Positions 9,244-16,058 of a stretch of 64,000 bases of DNA are shown in pieces. A program made the translations under genes and the position numbers. The notes under the pieces were generated by a model. It was not told where the DNA came from, ran no database searches, and saw only the letters and a program-made list of their open reading frames with translations. This DNA comes from Apibacter adventoris (lineage in GTDB: Bacteria > Bacteroidota > Bacteroidia > Flavobacteriales > Weeksellaceae): positions 1 through 64,000 of the forward strand of contig NZ_PSZM01000001.1 of assembly GCF_002964975.1 (NCBI RefSeq), read 5' to 3'. The stretch's first letter is position 1; every line of letters starts with the position of its first letter.

Positions 9244-9861
9244 TTAGACCACAACCGTTTCCGTTACTATAACCCACAAACCGGATCCTATATCTCCAAA
9301 GACCCTATCGGACTCGCCGGGAATAACCCAAATTTGTATGCGTATGTTTTCGATTCTAATATAGAGGTAGATCCATTTGGATTGAGTGGTACTTTAACTA
9401 TTTATTCTGATTCTCCTAAAGGAGATCCTATAGGACATGCTTTTATAAGTATAACTGAAAATGGAAAAACAGAATATATAGGTCAATGGCCTGATCCTGG
9501 ATTTAGTGGTAAAGGAGATATAGCAAAAATTACGTTTTCTGATATGCAAGGAGGTTTAGATATGAATGATATCTCACATTTAGATAGTGCTGCTTTAATT
9601 TCAAGATCATATGATATAGATGATGCCCAAATGTCTAATTTAAGAAAATATATTGATGATTTTAAAAGTGGAAATGGTGATGGGAAAGGTTATAATTTGA
9701 GAAATAGACAGTGTGCTAGTTTTGCTTATGGAGCATCACAAGCAGCTGGAATAAAAGAGATGAAAATGCCATGGTATAAGAAAAATATTTTATTTGGTGT
9801 TACTCCATCTAATTTATCAAAAAAGATAAAATCTCTAAATGAAGCAAATGTTTGTAAATAG
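9244..9861 (+). CDS. Orphan module 1: Rhs-core remnant fused to a permuted papain-like hydrolase tip
   Basis: The frame is open from an upstream stop at 9226 and has no ATG; a TTG at 9334 is the first usable codon. The remnant reads [20 protein letters not shown] and ends SNIEVDPFGL, matching the intact Rhs core. The 150-residue tip then has an early GHAFISI (His) and a later NRQCASFAYGASQAAGI (Cys). That His-before-Cys order is typical of permuted NlpC/P60 or YiiX/LRAT-like cysteine hydrolases, which suggests an amidase or lipid/peptide hydrolase acting outside the cytoplasm. The following immunity candidate carries an N-terminal membrane or lipoprotein-type segment, which agrees. The remnant is still G+C-rich like the intact rhs, so this is probably the most recently displaced tip. 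Confidence 0.72.
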   Translation, partial: LDHNRFRYYNPQTGSYISKDPIGLAGNNPNLYAYVFDSNIEVDPFGLSGTLTIYSDSPKGDPIGHAFISITENGKTEYIGQWPDPGFSGKGDIAKITFSDMQGGLDMNDISHLDSAALISRSYDIDDAQMSNLRKYIDDFKSGNGDGKGYNLRNRQCASFAYGASQAAGIKEMKMPWYKKNILFGVTPSNLSKKIKSLNEANVCK

Positions 9862-10237
9862 ATATTTTTTAATTATTTTATTAATATTCCCTATGTTTTT
9901 AATGTGTGCAAAACCTTATATTGAATCATACAATAATGATGAAAAAGAAATTAAAATAGTTCTTTTTCATAAATCAAAAGAATGTGGATTTATAAATATT
10001 TATAAAGAAAGAAGAACACTAACTTTTCAATTTTCTTGTGGATGGAGTAATTTTGGGAAAGGTCATACTAAACTTAGTGATGTTTATTTTGATTATATTA
10101 ATAATAGTTTAGTAATGATTTCAAAAGAAAATCATAAGAGAATTCTTAAAATAAAATGTGATAAACAGATATTTGATGAAATTATGGACGAAATAGATAA
10201 TATTAAAAGCTTACCTAGTAGTAAACATGAAGATTAG
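9839..10237 (+). CDS. Module 1 immunity candidate with N-terminal hydrophobic export/anchor segment
   Basis: The 132-residue ORF overlaps the end of the toxin tip by 23 bases; a second ATG at 9848 is also possible. The N-terminus (FLIILLIFPMFLMCAKP) is one hydrophobic helix ending near a Cys, so a lipoprotein signal or membrane anchor is likely, although the lipobox is not ideal. The remainder is a small beta-rich domain with two further Cys residues (KECGF, SCGW). Placement outside the cytoplasm would fit protection against a cell-envelope hydrolase. No family is recognised; the role is inferred from position. Confidence 0.65.
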   Translation: MKQMFVNRYFLIILLIFPMFLMCAKPYIESYNNDEKEIKIVLFHKSKECGFINIYKERRTLTFQFSCGWSNFGKGHTKLSDVYFDYINNSLVMISKENHKRILKIKCDKQIFDEIMDEIDNIKSLPSSKHED

Positions 10238-10253
10238 GATAATTTGATTATAG

Positions 10254-10885
10254 CAGTACGAAGATAAAGAAACAGGTTTATATTACAACCGTTTCCGTTA
10301 CTATAACCCACAAACCGGCTCCTATATCTCCAAAGACCCTATCGGACTCGCCGGAAATAACCCGAATCTGTATGCGTATACGCATGATAGTAATGCTTGG
10401 GTGGATCCGTGGGGATTGTATCCTGTATGGAATTCTTCGGCTAATAGATGGATCGAAAGTTCCACCGGTAGATTTATTTCAAGGCCTACAAATTTAATGA
10501 AAACCGCTCCAAATACAGCTCATTTTTGGTCAGGTAGAACAAATGGTATTGGAGGAATGGATGTTGCTGCTGATATAGCTAAAAAGAATGGAGGAACAAC
10601 ACTAGAGATGCTTATAGAAAAACATAAAATTGTTATGCCTGAGAATGGGATGCTAATAACGCTATTAATGTGAAGGAATGGGGATTAATGTCCGAAGCAT
10701 ATGCAGAGAAAGCTACAGGTAAAGTTAGAGGAATAATTGGAGACGATTTAAGACCAGATAACATTTGGGAGAATTTTGAAAAGGGAAAATTAATGAATAG
10801 TGAAAATGTTACTTCTGTTGAAATAATAGATCCTAAGACTGGAAAAAGTAAAGGATTCATTAAAGGAGGACCAAATTGTCCTTAA
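10254..10885 (+). pseudogene. Orphan module 2: Rhs-core remnant plus toxin tip broken by a 1-base frameshift
   Basis: The frame opens right after a TAG at 10251 with [17 protein letters not shown] and reaches [12 protein letters not shown]. The tip starts [11 protein letters not shown] and continues [20 protein letters not shown] to [11 protein letters not shown], then stops at 10674. Adding one T after 10646 restores [21 protein letters not shown] and reads on to KGFIKGGPNCP at 10885. This looks like a single-base deletion rather than two genes. I do not recognise the toxin family; the second half has the look of Rhs/CdiA tips of unknown activity. The following immunity gene is intact. Confidence 0.7.
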
Positions 10886-10902
10886 TCAATAAAATAAGAA
10901 TT

Positions 10903-11151
10903 ATGGAAATATTAAGTATAACTAGAGGACAAATAAAAGTTAAACTAGATAATGATGTGCTATCAGTGAATGGCGAAGCAATGATGCCACAGCAACCTCC
11001 TAATTTATCTGAATATGTAGTTTACAAAAATTCTTTTAAATGGGTTACTAAAAATGATAATTTGTCCATTAATGATAAATTAAGAACTAAATTACTTATT
11101 TTTCTTGAGAATGAGTTAAGAAAAAGAAGTTTAAAAATAATAATAGAATAA
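10903..11151 (+). CDS. Module 2 immunity candidate
   Basis: The ATG at 10903 (MEILSITRGQIKVKLDNDVL, 82 residues) is preferred over an upstream TTG at 10876 that would overlap the toxin remnant. The protein is a compact alpha/beta domain with a conserved-looking GEAMMPQQPPN segment and a Trp (FKWVTKND). It may belong to one of the small Imm families, but I cannot name one with confidence. It is intact although its partner toxin is frameshifted, as expected if immunity outlasts the toxin. Confidence 0.6.
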   Translation: MEILSITRGQIKVKLDNDVLSVNGEAMMPQQPPNLSEYVVYKNSFKWVTKNDNLSINDKLRTKLLIFLENELRKRSLKIIIE

Positions 11152-11218
11152 TAAAGATAAACTTGGAAATAGACACTCCATACCGTTTAGGCAATTAGGG
11201 CAGTACGAAGATAAATAG

Positions 11219-11734
11219 TTAGATAGATTATATTTCAGGTATTACGACAGCACTACAGGCTCCTATCTTAGTAAAGACCCCATTGGGTTACACGGAGGCA
11301 TACAGCTCTACGGCTACGTCCACGATTCTAATACTTGGATAGACCCGTTTGGGTTATTGGAGTTGGTTTATCAACTTGTTAATGATGAAAATAAAGTAGT
11401 ATATTATGGCATAACAAGTAGAGAGGCACAAGATAGGTTGGCGGAACACCTTGCTGATCCCTTGAAAAAAGGAAAGTTTGTAAGAATGGAAATTTTAGCA
11501 GAAGGACTTACACATGATCAAGCACGTTCAATTGAAGGTGCTTTAATTAGAAGCAGACTAGCTGAAAATATAGATAAGTTCTCAGCTACAGATTCTATAA
11601 AAGAACAATTAAAAAAATCTAAATTATTGAATAAAAACAGAGGTAGAGTTAAAGAGCGTTGGACTTCAAGTAATCCATTGGCAGATCTAAAAGATAAAAT
11701 GCTTAATAAACCTAAAAAAGTGAAATGTCATTAA
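11219..11734 (+). CDS. Orphan module 3: Rhs-core remnant fused to a GIY-YIG nuclease tip
   Basis: The core remnant begins at 11153 directly after the previous immunity stop (LGNRHSIPFRQLGQYEDK), hits an in-frame TAG at 11216, and resumes as DRLYFRYYDSTTGSYLSKDP to SNTWIDPFGL. The tip starts LELVYQLVNDENKVVYYGIT. The VYQL...VVYYGIT spacing, the downstream EAQDRLAEHL and a later Glu in ARSIEGALI match the GIY-YIG nuclease layout, so a DNA- or tRNA-cutting activity is likely. The tip itself is intact, but the module has no start and its seam is damaged. Two possible immunity genes follow. Confidence 0.75.
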   Translation, partial: LDRLYFRYYDSTTGSYLSKDPIGLHGGIQLYGYVHDSNTWIDPFGLLELVYQLVNDENKVVYYGITSREAQDRLAEHLADPLKKGKFVRMEILAEGLTHDQARSIEGALIRSRLAENIDKFSATDSIKEQLKKSKLLNKNRGRVKERWTSSNPLADLKDKMLNKPKKVKCH

Positions 11735-11735
11735 A

Positions 11736-12083
11736 ATGAAAATATTTAGTACTGCGCCAGAAGGTAATGAAATGGCCGAATTAGAAAATGCACGTTATTT
11801 AAATTTAGCACTTAAACAAATTGAAGAAAATATTGAATGGTTAAAAACGACGAATAAACCAGTCCAAGCAGTTTTAACTCATATAGATATACTGGTGATG
11901 CTAGCTAAAAGGTTTACAATTGATGCTAACTTATTGATAAAAAAAGAGAAAGTACAAGAATGGAAAAAAACTTTTAATGAATGGTTTGAGCGTTGTGGAA
12001 GTAAAATACCAGTAAAGTATAGAGAAGGTATTAAAGCAAATGGTGATGAACTTTTTAAAGAATTAGAACAATATGGACACTGA
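11736..12083 (+). CDS. Module 3 immunity candidate a
   Basis: The 115-residue protein starts one base after the toxin stop, the closest position for a cognate immunity gene. It looks mostly helical and charged (NLALKQIEENIEWLKTTNK, WKKTFNEWFERCG), with no signal peptide. No family is recognised. It overlaps the next gene by 11 bases, so the two are translationally coupled. Confidence 0.62.
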   Translation: MKIFSTAPEGNEMAELENARYLNLALKQIEENIEWLKTTNKPVQAVLTHIDILVMLAKRFTIDANLLIKKEKVQEWKKTFNEWFERCGSKIPVKYREGIKANGDELFKELEQYGH

Positions 12084-12423
12084 TAATTTTAAGAAATCAA
12101 TTAAACCTTTCTTTTGGGTTGAACACGAAAAAAGTGTTTCGGTATGTTTAAATGTTGGAGAATACAAAACTGAAATTTTTCAAACAAGAGAAGAGGAAGG
12201 GTTTGAAGGAAACGGTTATGATTGGGCTTCTTTAGCTAAAGTATTTTTAGAAGAAAGAAAGTCCGAATTAATGGAATTTATTAAGTTCGATTCTGAAGCA
12301 GATATGTTTTGTGCTTATTCATCAAATATAGATGCCTTAAAAACTTTTATTGTCGCATTTAAAGAAATCTGTGAAAATAAAGTCTTAATCCAAGATTTAT
12401 TTTCGAGAGCGGAATTAGATTAA
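12073..12423 (+). CDS. Module 3 immunity candidate b (Imm51-like)
   Basis: The 116-residue protein has GYDWASLAKVFLEER and FDSEADMFCAYSSN, which resemble the Imm51 family of polymorphic-toxin immunity proteins; this is from memory of the family and not verified. It begins within the end of the preceding ORF. A second immunity gene in one module may protect against a different tip whose toxin has been lost, or both proteins may act on the same nuclease. Confidence 0.6.
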   Translation: MDTDNFKKSIKPFFWVEHEKSVSVCLNVGEYKTEIFQTREEEGFEGNGYDWASLAKVFLEERKSELMEFIKFDSEADMFCAYSSNIDALKTFIVAFKEICENKVLIQDLFSRAELD

Positions 12424-12473
12424 AGTTTGGTAGTATCAAGTAATGTATTAAATTAAAGCTAAGAAGAATTAAT

Positions 12474-12500
12474 TATATTTGTGTAATTGTTATTTGAAAT
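12474..12500 (+). promoter_or_regulatory. Promoter-like -7 box and boxA-like leader before module 4
   Basis: TATATTTG at 12474-12481 matches the Bacteroidota -7 box, though no clear -33 TTTG is seen at the right distance. GTTATTTGAAAT at 12489-12500 repeats the 12-base motif found at 9177. Confidence 0.4.
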
Positions 12501-12502
12501 AA

Positions 12503-13141
12503 GAGATTACAAAAAGAAGGAGTTCAGTCTGGGAAGTAGAGTACGATATTTACGGAAAGATAAAAGAAGATAAATTTGGGAACTGGCATTCAGTACCATT
12601 CCAGCAGTTAGGACAGTATGAAGATGAAGAAACAGGTTTGTACTACAACCGTTTTAGGTATTACGACAGTAATACAGGAACTTATATAAGCCAAGACCCG
12701 ATAGGGTTAGCAGGAAATAACCCGAATCTGTATGCGTATGTGAGTGATAGTAACGTGCAAGTTGACCCGTTTGGGCTGAAAGTTGTAACAAATACTGTTG
12801 ATTTTACAGGGCACCCTGATTTATTTCCAACAACAGGAAATCAAAGAAATATTGTAACAATCCAATTAACTGGTAGAAGAAGTTCAGATTTTACTCAAGC
12901 TTATAAAGCTGCTGGTATATCTGCTGCAGAAGCTCAGGGTTATACTTGGCATCATGTTGCTGATTTTGATCCAACAACAGGAAAATCTACAATGCAATTA
13001 GTAAAAACACAAACACATATTGATTCATTCCCACATAAAGGGTCAGCTGGACAATTTGCAGATCATTTTGGAGTAAAATATGATAGTAAAGAAGCTGTTG
13101 ATATTTCTAAAAAACAAGGATGGCATCCTACATGTAAATAA
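12503..13141 (+). CDS. Orphan module 4: Rhs-core remnant fused to a WHH-type HNH/EndoVII nuclease tip
   Basis: The frame is open after a TAA at 12500. The first rhs-like residues are WEVEYDIYGKIKEDKFGNWH, then [18 protein letters not shown] and SNVQVDPFGL. The first start-type codon is TTG at 12638. The tip has DFTGHPDLFP, TGRRSSDFTQAYKAAG, YTWHHVADFDPTTGKSTMQL and FPHKGSAGQFADHFG. The WHH motif with the later PHKGS.GQF block is characteristic of Tox-HNH WHH nucleases, which cut DNA in the target cell. The following SUKH protein is a common partner of such nucleases. The tip appears intact but has no shell or export domain of its own. Confidence 0.85.
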   Translation, partial: EITKRRSSVWEVEYDIYGKIKEDKFGNWHSVPFQQLGQYEDEETGLYYNRFRYYDSNTGTYISQDPIGLAGNNPNLYAYVSDSNVQVDPFGLKVVTNTVDFTGHPDLFPTTGNQRNIVTIQLTGRRSSDFTQAYKAAGISAAEAQGYTWHHVADFDPTTGKSTMQLVKTQTHIDSFPHKGSAGQFADHFGVKYDSKEAVDISKKQGWHPTCK

Positions 13142-13165
13142 TATATAAATAAAAAATACATTATA

Positions 13166-13633
13166 ATGCAAAAATTTATAAATACAGGAATAAAGTTAAC
13201 AGAATCTGATATTAAGAATGTAAGTAAAGGTATGAATCTTACATTTCCAAAAGATTTAGTTGAATTATATACTCAATATAATGGTGGAGAAATTGAAGGA
13301 GAAAAATATTTTTATATAGATGAAGATAACGATGTAGATGTTAGTGTTAAAATGTTTTTGCCGATGAAATATAAACAATCTGAAAATGATATTTTATTAG
13401 AAGAATTATATCAATCATTAGCTGTTGAAAAGAAATTAATTCCTTTGTCTTATATACCTTTTGCTATTGATGATGGAGGATATCCATATTGCATTAATGC
13501 TAATGATGATAAGATATACATAGGATATTTAGAAGACTATGATGGTAGTCCAGAATCAACAATACGGTTTATATCAGATTCATTAATAAAATTCATCAAT
13601 GGGATGAAAACAGAAGAAGAAGCTTATAATTAA
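13166..13633 (+). CDS. Module 4 immunity protein, SMI1/KNR4 (SUKH) family
   Basis: The 155-residue protein has the SUKH signature: LTFPKDLVELYTQYNGG near the N-terminus, an acidic middle, and IPFAIDDGGYPYCINANDD followed by IYIGYLEDYD and a C-terminal helix. SUKH proteins are widespread immunity proteins, often against nuclease toxins, acting in the cytoplasm by direct binding. It lies 24 bases after the WHH nuclease tip and is followed by a strong terminator, so the pair reads as one cassette. Confidence 0.88.
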   Translation: MQKFINTGIKLTESDIKNVSKGMNLTFPKDLVELYTQYNGGEIEGEKYFYIDEDNDVDVSVKMFLPMKYKQSENDILLEELYQSLAVEKKLIPLSYIPFAIDDGGYPYCINANDDKIYIGYLEDYDGSPESTIRFISDSLIKFINGMKTEEEAYN

Positions 13634-13638
13634 TATTA

Positions 13639-13671
13639 AAACAATCCAGCCCTAGGGTTGGATTGTTTTTT
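13639..13671 (+). terminator. Terminator after module 4
   Basis: AACAATCCAGCCCTAGGGTTGGATTGTT is an almost perfect inverted repeat (stem AACAATCCA / TGGATTGTT extended by GCCC/GGGT), then TTTTTT. As at 8885, it separates an immunity gene from the converging gene-tail remnant. Confidence 0.85.
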
Positions 13672-13674
13672 CAT

Positions 13675-13806
13675 TCAACTGTTCAGCTTATCAAGGAGTT
13701 CGAGTTCCTCTTCGGGGATAAGGGAGCGGATGAGTTGCAGGATGTTGTAAATATCCCATTGGTTGTGTTCGGTATAATTGGGGAACGATATTTCCGTCAA
13801 AAGGGC
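13675..13806 (-). pseudogene. Remnant of a converging gene: last ~43 codons, copy B
   Basis: This is the second copy of the 8918-9055 element. On the minus strand it encodes EISFPNYTEHN, WDIYNILQLI and IPEEELELLDKLNS before TGA. Compared with copy A only a few residues differ while many third positions differ. Sequence beyond the tail is lost. Both copies lie between an immunity terminator and a promoter-like leader, so terminator, gene tail and leader form a repeated spacer. Confidence 0.6.
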
Positions 13807-13842
13807 TGTTTAAATTTAATTAAGAATAAAGATAAAATTTAT

Positions 13843-13872
13843 TATCTTTGAGATTAGTAGATATTTGAAATT
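13843..13872 (+). promoter_or_regulatory. Promoter-like -7 box and boxA-like leader before module 5
   Basis: TATCTTTG at 13843-13850 lies within a stretch alignable to 9131-9157 (GATAAAATTT then TATCTTTGA). It is followed by ATATTTGAAATT, a diverged copy of the boxA-like motif. No good -33 TTTG is seen. Confidence 0.4.
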
Positions 13873-13896
13873 TAAAAAGGTTAAAAAGTAAACTAA

Positions 13897-14415
13897 TTCA
13901 GGCAGTTAGGACAGTATGAAGATGAAGAAACAGGTTTGTACTATAATAGATTTAGGTATTATTCTCCAGATAGTGGTATCTATGTAAGCCAGGATCCTAT
14001 TAGGTTATTAGGTGGTAACAAGCTATATAGTTACGTAAATAATATTAATTTATTTATTGATCCATTAGGGCTTAATAAAGTAATTCATTTTCCAAATTTT
14101 GATGAAGCAAGAGAAGCTGCTTTTGATCTTGCTTCCGGAGGAGATATAACTGTAACATTTTCTCCTACAAAGTATGATCCAATTACTGGAACAGAAGTAG
14201 AGTTTAAAGGTTCTAATGGTTCTAAAGTAGCATATGATTCAGCTCATGCTGATATGGATATTTCTCATGGACATGATAAACCTCACATTGGAGTACAACA
14301 AGGAGGTAAAAGGGGAGCTGGTGGAGCAGAACGTTATAATTTGACTTATGAGGGAGAAACTCATCCTCATAGATCACCTAATAAAGGAGAAGGGGTTATA
14401 AAACATAACCATTAA
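13897..14415 (+). CDS. Orphan module 5: Rhs-core remnant fused to a His-rich toxin tip
   Basis: The frame is open after a TAA at 13894: [19 protein letters not shown], then YSPDSGIYVSQDPIRLLGG and FIDPLGL. A TTG at 13936 is the only early start codon. The roughly 115-residue tip contains FPNFDEAREAAFDLASGG, YDSAHADMDISHGHDKPHIG, GGKRGAGGAERYNLTYEG and THPHRSP. The many His, Arg and Asp residues suggest a metal-independent RNase or an HNH-like nuclease. The pattern recalls the Ntox47-type tips, but I am not certain. The tip looks intact. The seam SPDSG...RL.GGN is a different Rhs-core subtype from modules 1-4. Confidence 0.65.
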   Translation, partial: FRQLGQYEDEETGLYYNRFRYYSPDSGIYVSQDPIRLLGGNKLYSYVNNINLFIDPLGLNKVIHFPNFDEAREAAFDLASGGDITVTFSPTKYDPITGTEVEFKGSNGSKVAYDSAHADMDISHGHDKPHIGVQQGGKRGAGGAERYNLTYEGETHPHRSPNKGEGVIKHNH

Positions 14416-14419
14416 AAAT

Positions 14420-14821
14420 ATGAAAAATGAAATAATACAAGCCATAAAACAATTATCTTTTGATAATAAAGTAGTCTTATTTGAAGATACTAAATTAAGT
14501 GAAAATATAATTACAAAAATTCAAACTAAATTTGTAATTGGAAACCCTAGAGTATGGTGGTTGAAGTTTATAAAAAAACCTCAATCATTTACTTATGATA
14601 CTAAATACCTATATAAGCAAATCATTAATTTTTTTAAACCAAATGAAAGTGTATGGATTGTAATAGAAGATGATACTAACTTTCTATTATTATCCACAAT
14701 TGAAGATTTTATAAATATTGTTGGGGAATGTAATTATTTTGAATATAACATCATTAATTTAGAAATGAACAAACTGTTATGCGAGAATGACCATGATGAA
14801 TTATTATTGGTTGAATTATAA
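14420..14821 (+). CDS. Module 5 immunity candidate
   Basis: The 133-residue protein starts 4 bases after the toxin stop. It is very A+T-rich, with no signal peptide. A Trp-rich central part (GNPRVWWLKFIKKPQS, ESVWIVIEDDTNFLLL) is followed by an acidic C-terminus. The family is not recognised. The immunity role rests on position and size. Confidence 0.6.
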   Translation: MKNEIIQAIKQLSFDNKVVLFEDTKLSENIITKIQTKFVIGNPRVWWLKFIKKPQSFTYDTKYLYKQIINFFKPNESVWIVIEDDTNFLLLSTIEDFINIVGECNYFEYNIINLEMNKLLCENDHDELLLVEL

Positions 14822-14868
14822 TGAGTAAGGAATATGAATTCTTGATTATCAAGCTATATTTAAAATAG

Positions 14869-15615
14869 TTTACTCCAAGTGCAAAAATCAGGAATAGTAA
14901 GAAATATTCCATAGTTTCCGATTATTTGGGTACGCCTTATCAGGCTTACAATGACCAAGGCGAACTGATTTGGGAAGTAGCGCTGGATATTTACGGAAAG
15001 GTAAAAGAGGATAAGTTTAACAATCGTTTTTCCATACCTTTCCGATATCAGGGACAGTATGAAGATGAGGAAACTGGGCTGTATTATAACCGTTTTAGGT
15101 ATTATTCTCCAGACAGTGGAACATATATAAGCCAGGATCCGATAAGGTTAAAGGGTGGAAATTATTTATATTCCTATGTACATAATGTAAATGATTGGAT
15201 TGACCCTTTAGGATTATATAATCCTTATGGAAATAAGAAGAATGGTCAATTTAAAAAGAAGCCAGGACCTAAACCTAAGCCCAAACCAAGTTTACATGGA
15301 AATTCTGCATTATCGACAAAACCAGCTGTCTTGTATGCGTTGTATGATGTCGAAGGAAATTTTATGAAATGGGGTATTACAGATAAAGTTAATAATTTAA
15401 AATCTAGATATGGAAATACTATTCCTAAAGATTGGCAAATTGAAGAGATGATGCGAGGTACACGGGCTGATATGCTAAAATTAGAAAGGGAGTTAAGTGA
15501 AAAAGTACCAGGCTCTTTAAATAAGGAAAAATGGGCTGGTTCTAAACAAGGTCAACAACTCGGTTCGGATGCAGATAATATTAATAATAAAATGAAAGCC
15601 CATCATAAACATTAA
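14869..15615 (+). CDS. Orphan module 6: longest Rhs-core remnant fused to a GIY-YIG-like nuclease tip
   Basis: The frame is open after a TAG at 14866. It aligns with the intact Rhs from its VPTAKL region: [58 protein letters not shown], then NDWIDPLGL. TTG at 14926 is the first start-type codon. A Pro/Lys linker (KKKPGPKPKPKP) leads to a tip with VLYALYDVEGNFMKWGIT, SRYG and LERELSEKVPG, which fits a compact GIY-YIG nuclease (Y..Y, WGIT, catalytic Glu). The 174 bases at 15043-15216 are identical to 16137-16310 in module 7, after which the tips diverge completely. Confidence 0.72.
   Translation, partial: FTPSAKIRNSKKYSIVSDYLGTPYQAYNDQGELIWEVALDIYGKVKEDKFNNRFSIPFRYQGQYEDEETGLYYNRFRYYSPDSGTYISQDPIRLKGGNYLYSYVHNVNDWIDPLGLYNPYGNKKNGQFKKKPGPKPKPKPSLHGNSALSTKPAVLYALYDVEGNFMKWGITDKVNNLKSRYGNTIPKDWQIEEMMRGTRADMLKLERELSEKVPGSLNKEKWAGSKQGQQLGSDADNINNKMKAHHKH
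15043..15216 (+). repeat. 174-bp perfect direct repeat, copy 1 (Rhs-core 3' end)
   Basis: From CGATATCAGGGACAG to GGATTA this stretch is identical to 16137-16310. The homology continues upstream with scattered differences and ends abruptly at the DPLGL codons. It marks the recombination window shared by modules 6 and 7. Confidence 0.9.
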
Positions 15616-15629
15616 ATAAAAGGTGAAAA

Positions 15630-16052
15630 ATGGATATATATTTAAATTCAGCATTTGGTGGAGAAAGTAAAGCTAAAAATACTTTATTCTCTTTAAACAT
15701 TGTAATTAGGAAAAGTTTGAAAAAAGTATTTAATGATTTTCATATTGAAAAGGTTAAAGAAATTGAATTTTATTTAGGGTTTAATGGTGATTTAACAAAA
15801 TATAAAGAAACGTCTGGTATATATAGCCCTAGATATAGCTCCAAAAAAGAGAGTTTTGTAGTCAATATTATCTTTGATGATACTAAGTGGGGTGATAATC
15901 AAATTGAAAATAAGAGAATATTTATCACAGAATTAGAAACCTACTTTTTTGATGCAGGGGTTATTTTGAATAATAAATTAAAAAAAATAAAAATTGAATT
16001 CAATTTAAATGAATATAAAGCAAGAATAAAAAAAGCCTTATATAATGTTTAG
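15630..16052 (+). CDS. Module 6 immunity candidate
   Basis: The 140-residue protein lies 14 bases after the toxin stop and has no signal peptide. It contains LNSAFGGESKAKNTLFSLN, EIEFYLGFNGD and ESFVVNIIFDDTKW and looks mixed alpha/beta. I do not recognise a family; the role comes from position behind the GIY-YIG-like tip. Confidence 0.6.
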   Translation: MDIYLNSAFGGESKAKNTLFSLNIVIRKSLKKVFNDFHIEKVKEIEFYLGFNGDLTKYKETSGIYSPRYSSKKESFVVNIIFDDTKWGDNQIENKRIFITELETYFFDAGVILNNKLKKIKIEFNLNEYKARIKKALYNV

Positions 16053-16058
16053 TTTTAA

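Noticed and set aside
9063-9254. 63-codon minus-strand frame over the inter-module spacer
   Set aside because: It is a low-complexity Ser/Phe/Tyr-rich frame antisense to the leader and module 1 seam, with no match between spacer copies; treated as a shadow.
10646-10674. Programmed frameshift in module 2
   Set aside because: No slippery heptamer with a following structure is evident, and several other modules carry ordinary decay lesions, so a plain deletion is simpler.
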